In this document: one piece after another, positions 31,957 through 41,201 of the stretch | How positions within the stretch are numbered: the first letter of the stretch is position 1 | How the letters are laid out: every line of letters starts with the position of its first letter | Source: Ruminococcus sp. JC304 | GTDB lineage: Bacteria > Bacillota > Clostridia > Lachnospirales > Lachnospiraceae | Length of the DNA stretch: 51,871 nt | Direction: 5' to 3' | NCBI GenBank assembly: GCA_000285855.2 | Contig: HE978651.1 | Span: 3,477,827-3,529,697, forward strand | Notes under the pieces: generated by a model | What the model was told of the DNA's origin: nothing | What the model saw: only the letters and a program-made list of their open reading frames with translations | The model's database searches: none | Made by a program: the position numbers and the translations under genes

Positions 31957-33627
31957 ATGAGAAATCAGGAAAGAATATTTGTAATAGGTCATAAGAATCC
32001 GGATACAGATTCAATCTGTTCAGCAATTGCCTATGCAGACATTAAAAACAGAACTTCCCAGAAAGTAAAATATATTCCCAAGCGTGCGGGACAGATCAAT
32101 GAAGAAACAGAATATGTATTAAATCGTTTTGGAATGCTGCCGCCGGGATATCTGTCTAATATTGGAACCCAGGTAAAGGATATGGATATCCGTATGAGCC
32201 CTGATGCAGATAAAAGTATGTCTCTTAAAAATGCATGGGATCTGATGATGGAGAAAAGTATCGTTTCCCTTCCAATCAGAGACAGGGAAGGCCAGCTGGA
32301 GGGTCTTATTACAATTGGGGATATTGCAAAGACCTACATGGATACCACTGACAGTTATCTTCTGTCCAGAGCAAGAACACAGTACAGAAGAATTGCTGAA
32401 ACAATTGCAGGTACTGTGATTGAGGGAAATGAGCATGGATATTTCACAAAGGGAAAAGTTCTGGTGGGAACTGCAAATCCGGAAATGCTTAAAGCCTATA
32501 TTGAAGAGGATGACCTTATTATTATGGGAGACAGAGAAGAGGATCATCTTCAGGCAATTGCCCAGAATGTAAGCTGTATTATTGTGGGAATGGGAATTGA
32601 AGTAACTGAGAAGGTGATCAAGCTTGCTCATGAAAAAGAAATTGCAATTATTATGTCTCCCTATGATACGTTTACGATTGCAAGACTGATTAACCAGAGT
32701 ATTCCTGTAAGATATATTATGAAAACAGATAATCTGGTTACATTCAGTACAGAAGATTTTACAGATGATATTCAGAATGAGATGATCAAACATCGTCATC
32801 GTGCCTTCCCTGTAATTAACAAAAAGGGAAAATGTATCGGAACAATTTCCCGAAGAAATTTTCTGGATATGCATAAAAAGAAAGTAGCACTTGTGGACCA
32901 TAATGAAAAAGATCAGGCAGTTGATAATATCGACAAAGCAGAGATTGTAGAAATTATAGATCATCATAAGCTTGGTTCACTGGAGACCATAAGTCCGATT
33001 TCCTTCAGAAATCAACCGGTTGGATGTACAGCTACAATTTTGTACGAGATGTATGGAGAGCAAAAACTGGAAATTTCGCCAAATATTGCCGGACTTCTCT
33101 GTGCTGCAATTATTTCAGATACATTGATGTTCCGTTCTCCTACCTGCACGTTATCAGATAAAATGGCAGCAGGAGCATTGGCACTTATTGCAGGAATTAA
33201 TATTGAGCAGTTTGCCAGGGAAATGTTCAAGGCAGGAAGTAATTTGAAGGATAAATCACCGGAAGAGATTTTCTATCAGGATTACAAAAAATTTATTGCT
33301 GAAGATGAAATCAGTTTTGGTGTTGGTCAGATTAGTTCCATGGACAGCGATGAACTGACAGAAATCAAAGAACGTCTGATTCCGTTTATGGTCAGTGAAT
33401 GTGGACGTCACGGCGTATCCCGTGTATTCTTTATGCTGACGAACATCATTGAGGAGTCTACAGAGCTTCTCTATTATGGTGAGGGAAGTGAAGAAATGGC
33501 CAGTACGGCATTTCATATGGAACCAAAGGATGGTGTATTTGATCTGAAGGGTGTAGTTTCCCGTAAGAAACAGCTGATTCCGGCACTTATGGAAGCTGCA
33601 CAGGCAGGACAGAATGATTATAATTAA
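31957..33627 (+). CDS. Mn-dependent inorganic diphosphatase with CBS and DRTGG domains
   Basis: A family II pyrophosphatase that hydrolyses PPi. The 556-residue protein has the N-terminal DHH-type motif VIGHKNPDTDSICSAIAYA. An inserted regulatory region (about residues 70-305) holds two CBS modules (MEKSIVSLPIRDREGQLEGL; KHRHRAFPVINKKGKCIG) around a DRTGG-like domain, followed by IDHHKLG and the DHHA2 domain. CBS-PPases of this layout are inhibited by AMP/ADP and activated by diadenosine polyphosphates in other Clostridia, so activity probably follows energy state. It lies in an operon with the S1 protein and a flavin reductase. Confidence 0.92.
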   Translation: MRNQERIFVIGHKNPDTDSICSAIAYADIKNRTSQKVKYIPKRAGQINEETEYVLNRFGMLPPGYLSNIGTQVKDMDIRMSPDADKSMSLKNAWDLMMEKSIVSLPIRDREGQLEGLITIGDIAKTYMDTTDSYLLSRARTQYRRIAETIAGTVIEGNEHGYFTKGKVLVGTANPEMLKAYIEEDDLIIMGDREEDHLQAIAQNVSCIIVGMGIEVTEKVIKLAHEKEIAIIMSPYDTFTIARLINQSIPVRYIMKTDNLVTFSTEDFTDDIQNEMIKHRHRAFPVINKKGKCIGTISRRNFLDMHKKKVALVDHNEKDQAVDNIDKAEIVEIIDHHKLGSLETISPISFRNQPVGCTATILYEMYGEQKLEISPNIAGLLCAAIISDTLMFRSPTCTLSDKMAAGALALIAGINIEQFAREMFKAGSNLKDKSPEEIFYQDYKKFIAEDEISFGVGQISSMDSDELTEIKERLIPFMVSECGRHGVSRVFFMLTNIIEESTELLYYGEGSEEMASTAFHMEPKDGVFDLKGVVSRKKQLIPALMEAAQAGQNDYN

Positions 33628-33642
33628 GGCAGGAAGAAATAA

Positions 33643-34230
33643 ATGGCAAAAGAAACCTGGAAAGCCGGAAATATGCTTTATCCGCTGCCGGCAGTGATGG
33701 TCAGTGTTACAGATGGAGAGGGAAATGATAATATACTGACAGTTGCATGGGCTGGAACCGTATGTACAAATCCGCCAATGGTGTCTATTTCAGTGCGTCC
33801 TTCCCGGTATTCCTATGAAATGATAAAGAAAACAGGAGAATTTGTAATCAACCTGACTACAGAGAAACTGGCATATGCAACAGATTATTGTGGAGTGCGC
33901 TCCGGCCGTGATGTTGATAAATTTAAAGAAATGAAGCTTACCCGGGAGAAGGCTGATTTTGTGAAGGCTCCTATGATCCTGGAATCACCGGTCAGTATTG
34001 AATGCAGGGTAAAACAGGTGCTGGAATTAGGTTCCCATCATATGTTTCTGGCAGATGTACTGGCTGTCCATGCGGATCCTGCATATATGGATGAAAAAAA
34101 GAAATTTCATCTGAATGATGCCAAAATGCTGGTATATTCCCACGGAGAATATCTTGGAACAGGAAAAAAACTGGGAACCTTTGGCTATAGTGTAAAAAAG
34201 AATAAAAAAGGTGCGGGGAAAAAACGTTAG
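33643..34230 (+). CDS. Flavin reductase family protein
   Basis: 195 residues with the FMN-binding split-barrel of the flavin reductase-like family: MLYPLPAVMVSVTDGEGNDN at the start, AWAGTVCTNPPMVSISVRPSRYS, and GEFVINLTTE. The C-terminal tail is basic (KKNKKGAGKKR). It probably binds FMN and acts as an NAD(P)H:flavin oxidoreductase or a small redox protein; the substrate is not known. GGAAGAAATAA precedes the ATG and the gene is 15 nt after the diphosphatase gene. Confidence 0.85.
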   Translation: MAKETWKAGNMLYPLPAVMVSVTDGEGNDNILTVAWAGTVCTNPPMVSISVRPSRYSYEMIKKTGEFVINLTTEKLAYATDYCGVRSGRDVDKFKEMKLTREKADFVKAPMILESPVSIECRVKQVLELGSHHMFLADVLAVHADPAYMDEKKKFHLNDAKMLVYSHGEYLGTGKKLGTFGYSVKKNKKGAGKKR

Positions 34231-34275
34231 TATTTACACCTGATGATCATATATGCTAAAATGAAAGGAATAACA

Positions 34276-34779
34276 ATGAATAATGTGACGTTAATAGGAA
34301 TGCCTGGTTCAGGAAAAAGTACCATAGGAGTAATTTTAGCAAAAGCACTTGGATATCAGTTTCTGGATACTGATCTTGTGATTCAGAAGCAGGAGAAAAG
34401 AAAGCTTTCACAGATTATTGCCCAGGAAGGACCGGAGAGATTCAAGGAAATAGAAAATAAGGTTAATGCTTCTGTAGATGTGACAGAAACAGTGATTGCT
34501 CCTGGAGGCAGTGTTATTTATTGCGAAGAAGCAATGAAACATTTAAGATCTATAGGAAAAGTAGTTTATCTGAAAATATCATTGGAATCACTTTCAAAAC
34601 GTCTTGGCAATTTGAGGGGACGGGGCGTTTTACTGAAAGAGGGACAGACTTTAAAAGATCTGTATGAAGAGCGAGTTCCCTTATATGAAAAATACGCTGA
34701 TATTGTTGTAGATGAAGAAGGGAAAGATTTGGAAGAGAGTCTTGCAGCAGTTTTGGAAATAATAAATACCGGGGCATAG
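34276..34779 (+). CDS. Shikimate kinase-like protein
   Basis: About 167 residues. Walker A GMPGSGKST lies at residues 7-15, FLDTDLVIQ carries the shikimate-binding DTD, ERFKEIENKV the RxxxE arginine, and APGGSVIY the GG motif. The LID segment is LRGRGVLL. These fit shikimate kinase (phosphorylation of shikimate in aromatic amino acid synthesis), although the gene is alone, without other aro genes, so another small-molecule kinase role is possible. A longer frame begins at 34243, but ATG 34276-34278 with AAAGGA upstream is the better start. Confidence 0.8.
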   Translation: MNNVTLIGMPGSGKSTIGVILAKALGYQFLDTDLVIQKQEKRKLSQIIAQEGPERFKEIENKVNASVDVTETVIAPGGSVIYCEEAMKHLRSIGKVVYLKISLESLSKRLGNLRGRGVLLKEGQTLKDLYEERVPLYEKYADIVVDEEGKDLEESLAAVLEIINTGA

Positions 34780-34802
34780 TAACCAGTGAGATAATATTTT
34801 TG

Positions 34803-34830
34803 TTTACAAATGATAAATATATGCTATAAT
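34803..34830 (+). promoter_or_regulatory. murA promoter
   Basis: TTTACA (34803-34808), 16-bp spacer, TATAAT (34825-34830) with an extended TGC. About 90 nt upstream of the murA start. Confidence 0.7.
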
Positions 34831-34917
34831 ATACAATTGACTTAAAAACAGACGATCATTTGAGAATAATTTATTCGTCTCCGCACAGGGAGTGAAAATA
34901 ATTACAGAGGTGTATTT

Positions 34918-36210
34918 ATGGAACAATATGTAATAAAAGGTGGAAATCCTTTAGTAGGTGAAGTGGAAATCGCAGGTGCAAAGAATGCAGCACTGGCAAT
35001 TCTTGCAGCAGCAATTATGACTGATGAGACTATTTTAATTGAGAATCTGCCTGATGTAAGAGACATTAATGTTTTACTTGAAGCAATCGCCGGCATTGGA
35101 GCACAGGTAGACCGTATTAATAAGTCAACAGTTAAGATCAATGGCTCTACCATTGGTGATGTAAGTGTAGATTATGAGTATATTAAGAAAATCAGAGCTT
35201 CTTATTATCTGCTTGGGGCTCTTCTTGGTAAATATAAGCATGCAGAAGTACCTCTTCCGGGAGGCTGTAATATTGGAAGCCGTCCGATTGACCAGCATCT
35301 GAAGGGATTCAGAGCGCTGGGGGCAGATGTGGATATTTTACATGGAGCTATTGTAGCAAAGGCTAAGAATCTTCATGGAAGCCATATTTTCCTTGATGTT
35401 GTATCTGTGGGAGCAACAATCAATATTATGATGGCTGCTTCTCTTGCACCTGGACGTACAATTATTGAGAATGCAGCAAGAGAACCTCATGTAGTAGATG
35501 TAGCCAATTTCCTGAATAGTATGGGTGCCAACATTAAGGGTGCAGGAACAGATGTGATCCGTATCAAGGGTGTGGAGAAGCTTCATCGCACAGAATATTC
35601 TATTATTCCTGATCAGATTGAGGCTGGTACCTTTATGTTTGCTGCAGCAGCAACAGGTGGAGATGTTACAGTAAAGAATGTAATCCCCAAACATCTGGAA
35701 GCAACTACCGCCAAGCTTGAGGAAATTGGATGTGAGGTTGAGGAATTTGATGATGCGGTACGTGTACGCGCTGCAGGCAGACTTCATCGTACTCATGTAA
35801 AAACTCTTCCCTATCCAGGATATCCTACAGATATGCAGCCGCAGATTGCTGTTACCCTGGCTCTTGCAGAAGGAACCAGTATTGTAACAGAGAGTATTTT
35901 TGAAAACAGATTCAAATATGCAGATGAGCTGTCACGTATGGGAGCCAACATTAAAGTAGAGGGCAACTCTGCAATTATTGATGGTGTAAACAAGCTTACA
36001 GGTGCCAGAGTCAGTGCTCCTGATCTGCGGGCAGGTGCTGCTCTTGTAATTGCAGGTCTGGCAGCTGATGGTATTACGGTAGTAGATGATATTGTATACA
36101 TCCAGAGAGGATATGAGAATTTCGAAGAGAAGCTTAGAGCTTTGGGAGCTGAGATTGAAAGAGTTTCCAGTGAAAAGGAAATCCAGAAGTTCCGTCTGAG
36201 AGTTGGATGA
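34918..36210 (+). CDS. murA: UDP-N-acetylglucosamine 1-carboxyvinyltransferase
   Basis: Transfers enolpyruvate from PEP to UDP-GlcNAc, the first committed step of peptidoglycan synthesis. The 430-residue protein has AGAKNAALAILAAAIM near the N-terminus and LPGGCNIGSRPIDQHLKG, which contains the active-site cysteine attacked by fosfomycin. It also has PDQIEAGTFMFAAAATGG and the DLRAGAALVIAGLAADG repeat near the C-terminus. It is monocistronic, between its own promoter and the riboswitch-controlled metK. Firmicutes often carry two MurA paralogues; which one this is cannot be told here. Confidence 0.96.
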   Translation: MEQYVIKGGNPLVGEVEIAGAKNAALAILAAAIMTDETILIENLPDVRDINVLLEAIAGIGAQVDRINKSTVKINGSTIGDVSVDYEYIKKIRASYYLLGALLGKYKHAEVPLPGGCNIGSRPIDQHLKGFRALGADVDILHGAIVAKAKNLHGSHIFLDVVSVGATINIMMAASLAPGRTIIENAAREPHVVDVANFLNSMGANIKGAGTDVIRIKGVEKLHRTEYSIIPDQIEAGTFMFAAAATGGDVTVKNVIPKHLEATTAKLEEIGCEVEEFDDAVRVRAAGRLHRTHVKTLPYPGYPTDMQPQIAVTLALAEGTSIVTESIFENRFKYADELSRMGANIKVEGNSAIIDGVNKLTGARVSAPDLRAGAALVIAGLAADGITVVDDIVYIQRGYENFEEKLRALGAEIERVSSEKEIQKFRLRVG

Positions 36211-36242
36211 TTATAAAATTTCTATAAAAATAGAATTTATGC

Positions 36243-36271
36243 TTGACATTACAAAGGGTTGAGTATATTGT
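36243..36271 (+). promoter_or_regulatory. metK promoter
   Basis: TTGACA (36243-36248), 17-bp spacer, TATTGT (36266-36271), starting a transcript about 30 nt before the SAM riboswitch. Confidence 0.8.
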
Positions 36272-36305
36272 AAGTTGTGCAGAAAAGTTAATAATTAGTA
36301 ATAGC

Positions 36306-36462
36306 CTTTTATTCAGAGTGGTGGAGATACAAAGGATCTGAGAAGCCACGGCAACCCCTTTTTATGCGGAGGAAGGTGCCAACCTGAGCGAGTGATCGAA
36401 CAATAAGAGGATTGTTGAAGCATTCATTCAGACAGTCCGATTACTTCGGGCTGTTTCTTTTT
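36306..36462 (+). promoter_or_regulatory. SAM-I (S-box) riboswitch with terminator
   Basis: The aptamer shows the conserved S-box core AGAGTGGTGGAGA, then GAAGCCACGGCAACC and AAGGTGCCAACCTG. P1 is CTTTTATT (36306-36313) with AATAAGAG (36402-36409). The terminator stem is ACAGTCCGA (36432-36440) with TCGGGCTGT (36446-36454), followed by a T-tract. An antiterminator is visible: GGATTGT (36409-36415) can pair with ACAGTCC (36432-36438). SAM binding should therefore switch off metK transcription. Confidence 0.95.
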
Positions 36463-36508
36463 ATTATCTGTATAAAAATATGCTATGAAATGAAAAAAGG
36501 AGAACAAA

Positions 36509-37690
36509 ATGGAGAAAATTTTATTTACTTCTGAATCTGTAACTGAAGGCCATCCGGACAAAATGTGCGATGCTATTTCTGATGCAATTCTTGATGCAAT
36601 CATGGAAAAAGACCCAATGGGCCGCGTTGCTTGTGAAACAGCTGTAACTACAGGTCTTGTAATGGTAATGGGTGAGATTACAACAAACGCTTATGTGGAT
36701 ATCCAGAAGATTGTAAGAGATACAGTACGTGAAATTGGATATACACGTGGTAAATATGGTTTTGATGCAGATACCTGTGCGGTAATCACTGCAATTGATG
36801 AACAGTCTGCAGACATTGCTCTCGGAGTAGATAAAGCTCTGGAAGCTAAAATGGGAGAAGATGAGATTGATGCGATTGGTGCAGGAGACCAGGGAATCCA
36901 GTTTGGCTATGCTTCCAACGAAACAGAGGAATATATGCCATATGCTATTAATATGTCCCATAAGCTTGCTCGTCAGCTGACAAAAATCCGTAAAGATGGT
37001 ACATTAAACTATTTAAGACCAGATGGAAAAACACAGGTTACTGTAGAATATGATGAAGCTGGAAAACCTGTACGTATTGATGCAGTTGTATGCTCTACTC
37101 AGCATGATCCTGATGTTACACAGGAGCAGATTCATAAAGATATTAAAAAATATGTTTTTGATGAGGTTATTCCGGCAAATATGGTGGATGAGAATACAAA
37201 ATATTTTATCAATCCTACAGGACGTTTCGTAATCGGCGGACCTCACGGTGACAGCGGACTTACAGGACGTAAGATCATTGTAGATACTTATGGCGGAGCT
37301 GGTCGTCACGGCGGCGGAGCTTTTTCCGGTAAGGACTGCACAAAGGTAGACCGTTCTGCAGCTTATGCAGCACGTTATGTTGCAAAAAATATTGTAGCAG
37401 CAGGCCTGGCTGATAAGTGTGAAATTCAGCTTTCTTATGCGATTGGTGTTGCACGTCCTACATCTATCCATGTGGAAACATTTGGTACAGGTAAGCTTTC
37501 AGATACCAAATTGGTTGAGATTATCCGTGAGAATTTTGATCTCCGGCCGGCAGGAATTATTAAAATGCTTGATCTGAGACGCCCGATCTACAAACAGACA
37601 GCTGCTTACGGACATTTCGGACGTACAGATGTAGATCTTCCATGGGAACATCTGGACAAGGTAAATGATCTGAAAAAATATCTTGCATAA
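36509..37690 (+). CDS. metK: S-adenosylmethionine synthetase
   Basis: Makes SAM from methionine and ATP. The 393-residue protein has the N-terminal [20 protein letters not shown], the methionine/ATP loop [12 protein letters not shown] (about residues 113-124), [17 protein letters not shown], and the P-loop-like [16 protein letters not shown]. It is directly downstream of an S-box riboswitch, so it is under feedback control by its product. AAAAAAGGAGAACAAA precedes the ATG. A terminator follows, making the gene monocistronic. Confidence 0.98.
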   Translation: MEKILFTSESVTEGHPDKMCDAISDAILDAIMEKDPMGRVACETAVTTGLVMVMGEITTNAYVDIQKIVRDTVREIGYTRGKYGFDADTCAVITAIDEQSADIALGVDKALEAKMGEDEIDAIGAGDQGIQFGYASNETEEYMPYAINMSHKLARQLTKIRKDGTLNYLRPDGKTQVTVEYDEAGKPVRIDAVVCSTQHDPDVTQEQIHKDIKKYVFDEVIPANMVDENTKYFINPTGRFVIGGPHGDSGLTGRKIIVDTYGGAGRHGGGAFSGKDCTKVDRSAAYAARYVAKNIVAAGLADKCEIQLSYAIGVARPTSIHVETFGTGKLSDTKLVEIIRENFDLRPAGIIKMLDLRRPIYKQTAAYGHFGRTDVDLPWEHLDKVNDLKKYLA

Positions 37691-37717
37691 TTGAAAAAAG
37701 TTATCTTTAAACAAAAG

Positions 37718-37766
37718 CAAACAATCATCCTACATATTTTTGTGTGGGAGGGTTGTTTGTTTTTTG
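37718..37766 (+). terminator. Terminator after metK
   Basis: CAAACAATCATCCTACA (from 37718) pairs imperfectly with TGTGTGGGAGGGTTGTTTG (to 37759), followed by TTTTTT. Confidence 0.8.
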
Positions 37767-37849
37767 TTGTACGGGGGCTTTGGCAGAATATACTTTCGAC
37801 GTTAGCGTCATCATTTTATAGAAAATTTAGATATTGAAAACAGACTTTA

Positions 37850-37858
37850 TGGTATAAT
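37850..37858 (+). promoter_or_regulatory. Extended -10 promoter of the two-component operon
   Basis: TGG followed by TATAAT (37853-37858). Transcription would start near 37865, at the first ATG of the long frame, which supports the internal ATG at 37901 as the real kinase start. Confidence 0.55.
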
Positions 37859-37900
37859 CTTGTTATGAAAAAAATTGGCTCAGAGAAAAGGATGGTTTCA

Positions 37901-39043
37901 ATGAAATTAAAAACAAGGATCATAGTTGGATTTGGTATGATCATATTAGTGCCGCTTTTATTGTTTTCCGCATCATTATATGGATTAAGTCATACAAAAC
38001 TGGCACAACACAATTCAGATTCTTCAGAAATTGTCTATGATATTTCCATGGGAGTGTCTGCCAACAGCAAGACGCAGGTAAAACTTATTGCCAGAGATCT
38101 TCTGTTTACGGCAACAGTAATTCTTGTATTTACAGCGTTGTCCATAGGCTTATGGATATATAGAAGTATAGCAACACCTTTGGTAAAATTAAAGAAGGCA
38201 ACTCAAAATATAAAAGAAGGAAATCTTGACTTCGTACTGGACGTAGAGGGGAATGATGAATTTTCAGAGCTATGCCAGGATTTTGAGGAAATGAGAAAGC
38301 GTCTGAAGGAATCTGCAGAGGAAAAAATAATATTAGATAAAGAAAATAAAGAACTGATCAGTAATATCTCACATGATCTGAAAACGCCTATTACAGCTGT
38401 AAAGGGATATGTGGAAGGAATCATGGATGGTGTGGCAGATACTCCGGAAAAGATGGATCGTTATGTAAAAACTATTTATAATAAAACCAATGAAATGGAT
38501 CATCTGATCAATGAGCTGACTTTTTATTCCAAAATTGATACAAATCGTATTCCGTACACTTTCAGTAAGCTGAACGTAGAGGATTATTTTAGTGATTGTG
38601 CAGAAGAAGTAGGTCTGGAACTGGAAACCAGAGGAATTGAACTGGTTTATGCCAATTATGTGGAAAGTGGTGTGCAGGTGATTGCAGACGGAGAGCAGAT
38701 CCGCCGTGTAATTCATAATCTTATCAGTAATGCTATTAAATATATGGACAAGCCCAAAGGAATTATTCAGATCCGTATCAAGGATGTAGGAGATTTTATC
38801 CAGGTGGAAATCGAAGATAATGGAAAAGGTATTGCTGCTAAGGATATTGTTTATATTTTTGATCGATTTTACAGAACCGATGTATCCAGAAATTCTTCCA
38901 AGGGTGGAAGTGGTATCGGACTTTCTATTGTAAAGAAGATTCTGGAGGATCATGGTGGTAAGGTATGGGCTACCAGCAGGCTGGGAATCGGCACAATTAT
39001 GTATTTTGTTCTCAGAAAATATCAGGAGGTACCAATGAAATGA
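37901..39043 (+). CDS. HAMP-domain sensor histidine kinase
   Basis: About 380 residues. One membrane helix near the N-terminus (VGFGMIILVPLLLFSASLYG) is followed by only about 50 extracytoplasmic residues, a second helix (LLFTATVILVFTALSIGLWIY), a HAMP domain, the H-box ISHDLKTPITAVKGYVEG, N-box VIHNLISNAIKYM, and G boxes VEIEDNGKGIA and GGSGIGLSIVKKIL. The sensor part is too small for a folded ligand domain, so it may sense through the membrane or a partner. ATG 37901-37903 has AAGGA at good distance. Its stop overlaps the start of the response regulator (ATGA). Confidence 0.9.
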   Translation: MKLKTRIIVGFGMIILVPLLLFSASLYGLSHTKLAQHNSDSSEIVYDISMGVSANSKTQVKLIARDLLFTATVILVFTALSIGLWIYRSIATPLVKLKKATQNIKEGNLDFVLDVEGNDEFSELCQDFEEMRKRLKESAEEKIILDKENKELISNISHDLKTPITAVKGYVEGIMDGVADTPEKMDRYVKTIYNKTNEMDHLINELTFYSKIDTNRIPYTFSKLNVEDYFSDCAEEVGLELETRGIELVYANYVESGVQVIADGEQIRRVIHNLISNAIKYMDKPKGIIQIRIKDVGDFIQVEIEDNGKGIAAKDIVYIFDRFYRTDVSRNSSKGGSGIGLSIVKKILEDHGGKVWATSRLGIGTIMYFVLRKYQEVPMK

Positions 39044-39729
39044 GCAGAATAATAATTATAGAGGATGAAGAGGCTATTGCAGATCTGGAGAAAGATTATC
39101 TGGAACTTTCCGGATTTGAGGTTGAGATATGTAACAGAGGGGATACAGGACTGGTTAGAGCATTAAATGAGGAATTTGATCTGATCATCCTGGATCTGAT
39201 GCTGCCGGAAGTAGATGGATTTGATATCTGTCGTCAGGTACGCCAGACCAAAAATATACCGATCATTATGGTGTCGGCTAAAAAAGACGACATTGATAAA
39301 ATCCGCGGTCTGGGACTGGGTGCAGATGATTATATGACTAAGCCTTTCAGTCCAAGTGAACTGGTGGCAAGAGTAAAGGCGCATATGGAGAGATATAATC
39401 GTCTGGTCGGTTCCAATGTAAATAAAAATGATATTATAGAGATCCGCGGCATAAAAATTGATAAAACTGCCCGCCGTGTGTGGATAAATGGGGAGGAGAC
39501 TACTTTCACTTCCAAAGAATATGATCTTCTTACATTTCTGGCAGAAAATCCTAACCGGGTATTTACCAAAGAGGAGCTTTTCAGGGAAATCTGGGATATG
39601 GAGTCAGTAGGAGATATTGCTACAGTAACAGTACATATTAAAAAAATCCGTGAGAAGATAGAATTTAATACTGCCAAACCTCAATATATTGAAACAATCT
39701 GGGGTGTAGGTTACAGGTTTAAGGTCTGA
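39040..39729 (+). CDS. OmpR/PhoB-family response regulator
   Basis: 229 residues. The receiver domain (about 1-115) has the acidic pair IEDEEA, phospho-acceptor LIILDLMLPE (Asp near residue 51), and Lys in DDYMTKPFSP. The winged-helix output domain has IDKTARRVWINGEETTFTSKEYDLLTFL, VTVHIKKIREKIE and a C-terminal IWGVGYRF. A longer frame begins at 38965 inside the kinase gene, but ATG 39040-39042, 10 nt after AGGAGG, gives the normal N-terminus MSRIIIIEDEE. Targets unknown. Confidence 0.92.
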   Translation: MSRIIIIEDEEAIADLEKDYLELSGFEVEICNRGDTGLVRALNEEFDLIILDLMLPEVDGFDICRQVRQTKNIPIIMVSAKKDDIDKIRGLGLGADDYMTKPFSPSELVARVKAHMERYNRLVGSNVNKNDIIEIRGIKIDKTARRVWINGEETTFTSKEYDLLTFLAENPNRVFTKEELFREIWDMESVGDIATVTVHIKKIREKIEFNTAKPQYIETIWGVGYRFKV

Positions 39730-39755
39730 TCAAAGAAAAAATTTGAAAGGAAAAT

Positions 39756-41195
39756 ATGGATAGATTATATAAAAAACTGGAAGAATACGGAAAGTCAGAT
39801 TATTATCCCTTTCACATGCCCGGACATAAGAGAAATATGGATTCTTCTGCAGCGTCATTTCCTTTTGACCGGGATATTACAGAAATTCATGGGTTTGATA
39901 ATCTTCATCATGCAGAAGGCGTGATCAGAGATGCTCAGGAATATGCAGCACAGATTTATGGAACCCAGAGATGTTTTTTTAGTGTAAATGGAAGTACGGC
40001 AGCACTTCTGGCAGCAATCAGTGCCTGTGTAGATAAGGGAGGCAAAATCCTTATGGCGCGAAATTGTCATAAGGCTGTTTATCATGGATTATATATAAGA
40101 GACTTACATCCCATATATATTTATCCACATGAAGATTCCGGATTGGGGATAAACGGAGGAATTTTACCTTCTCGTGTGGAAAGATATCTTGAAGAAAATC
40201 AGGATATACAGGCAGTTCTGATTACGTCTCCTACCTATGACGGAGTTGTATCAGATGTAAAAAGTATTGCCCGTTCTGTACATAAATATGGAATTCCTTT
40301 GATTGTAGATGAGGCACATGGAGCGCATTTTCATTTTTCAGATTATTTTCCTGTATCTGCAGCAGAGCTTGGAGCGGATCTTGTTGTCCAGAGTTTTCAT
40401 AAAACACTTCCGGCCCTTACACAGACGGCAGTTCTTCATGTGTGTAGTGACAGAGTAAATGTGGGAAAAATAAAAAGATTTATGGGTATCTATCAGACCA
40501 GCAGTCCTTCCTATATTCTTATGGCCAGTATGGATGCCTGCATGGATAGAATGAATCATACAACAGGGAAGAAGATGTTTGCAGAATTTACTTCTCAGCT
40601 GGAGGAAACCAGACAGCGATTGATGAAGTGTGGACATATCAAGCTGATAACTCTGGAAATGATAAACAGTACCGGTGTGTATGACTTTGACCGGTCAAAA
40701 CTGCTGTTTTCTACAGTAGGAACTTCTATTAATGGGACAGAACTACACAGACGGTTGAGAAATGAGTTTCATATAGAAATGGAAATGGAGGCGGAAAAAT
40801 ATGTCCTGGGAATTGCTTCTGTGGGAGACACAAAAGAAGGATTAGACAGACTGTGTAAAGCAATTGAGTATATTGATACACAGGTGGAAACTGTTCAGGA
40901 GAAAACGGAGAAGAATGTTTCCTATGCAAAAATGAAAGCATTTCTGACAATTTCTCAGGCTATGGATGCACCTCAGAAGAGAGTTTACCTGGAAGAAAGT
41001 GTTGGAAAAATAAGTGGTGAATTTGCTTATCTGTATCCTCCGGGGATTCCTGTTATTGTGCCCGGAGAACAGATTACTGGACAATTTGTGCGAAATATGA
41101 GAAGATACATGGAACAGGGACTGGAATTACAGGGACTCAGTGACAGTAGTAATGAAACAATCTGTGCAGTTATAGACAGTCCGGTAAAGGAATAG
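39756..41195 (+). CDS. Orn/Lys/Arg decarboxylase-type PLP enzyme
   Basis: 479 residues, fold type I PLP enzyme. The opening PFHMPGHKRN, the VDEAHGAHFHFSDYFP aspartate that contacts the pyridine nitrogen, and VQSFHKTLPALTQTAVLH with the Schiff-base lysine identify the Orn/Lys/Arg decarboxylase major domain. The C-terminal domain is present (YPPGIPVIVPGEQIT). It resembles B. subtilis YaaO, encoded in the same position before the nucleotide kinase-holB cluster. Amino-acid substrate not determined. GAAAGGAAAAT precedes the ATG. Confidence 0.88.
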   Translation: MDRLYKKLEEYGKSDYYPFHMPGHKRNMDSSAASFPFDRDITEIHGFDNLHHAEGVIRDAQEYAAQIYGTQRCFFSVNGSTAALLAAISACVDKGGKILMARNCHKAVYHGLYIRDLHPIYIYPHEDSGLGINGGILPSRVERYLEENQDIQAVLITSPTYDGVVSDVKSIARSVHKYGIPLIVDEAHGAHFHFSDYFPVSAAELGADLVVQSFHKTLPALTQTAVLHVCSDRVNVGKIKRFMGIYQTSSPSYILMASMDACMDRMNHTTGKKMFAEFTSQLEETRQRLMKCGHIKLITLEMINSTGVYDFDRSKLLFSTVGTSINGTELHRRLRNEFHIEMEMEAEKYVLGIASVGDTKEGLDRLCKAIEYIDTQVETVQEKTEKNVSYAKMKAFLTISQAMDAPQKRVYLEESVGKISGEFAYLYPPGIPVIVPGEQITGQFVRNMRRYMEQGLELQGLSDSSNETICAVIDSPVKE

Positions 41196-41201
41196 CAGGT
41201 A

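Noticed and set aside
32119-32967. Long minus-strand open frame of 282 codons opposite the diphosphatase gene
   Set aside because: Cys/His/Ile/Asn/Ser-rich shadow composition, no ribosome-binding site, and lies wholly opposite a conserved enzyme.
34233-34262. Promoter-like TTTACA-18-TGCTAAAAT before the shikimate kinase-like gene
   Set aside because: The predicted transcription start falls inside the ribosome-binding site, so it is unlikely to serve that gene.
37795-37812. Small palindrome GACG-TTAG-CGTC upstream of the histidine kinase
   Set aside because: Only 4-bp arms; too weak to call an operator.
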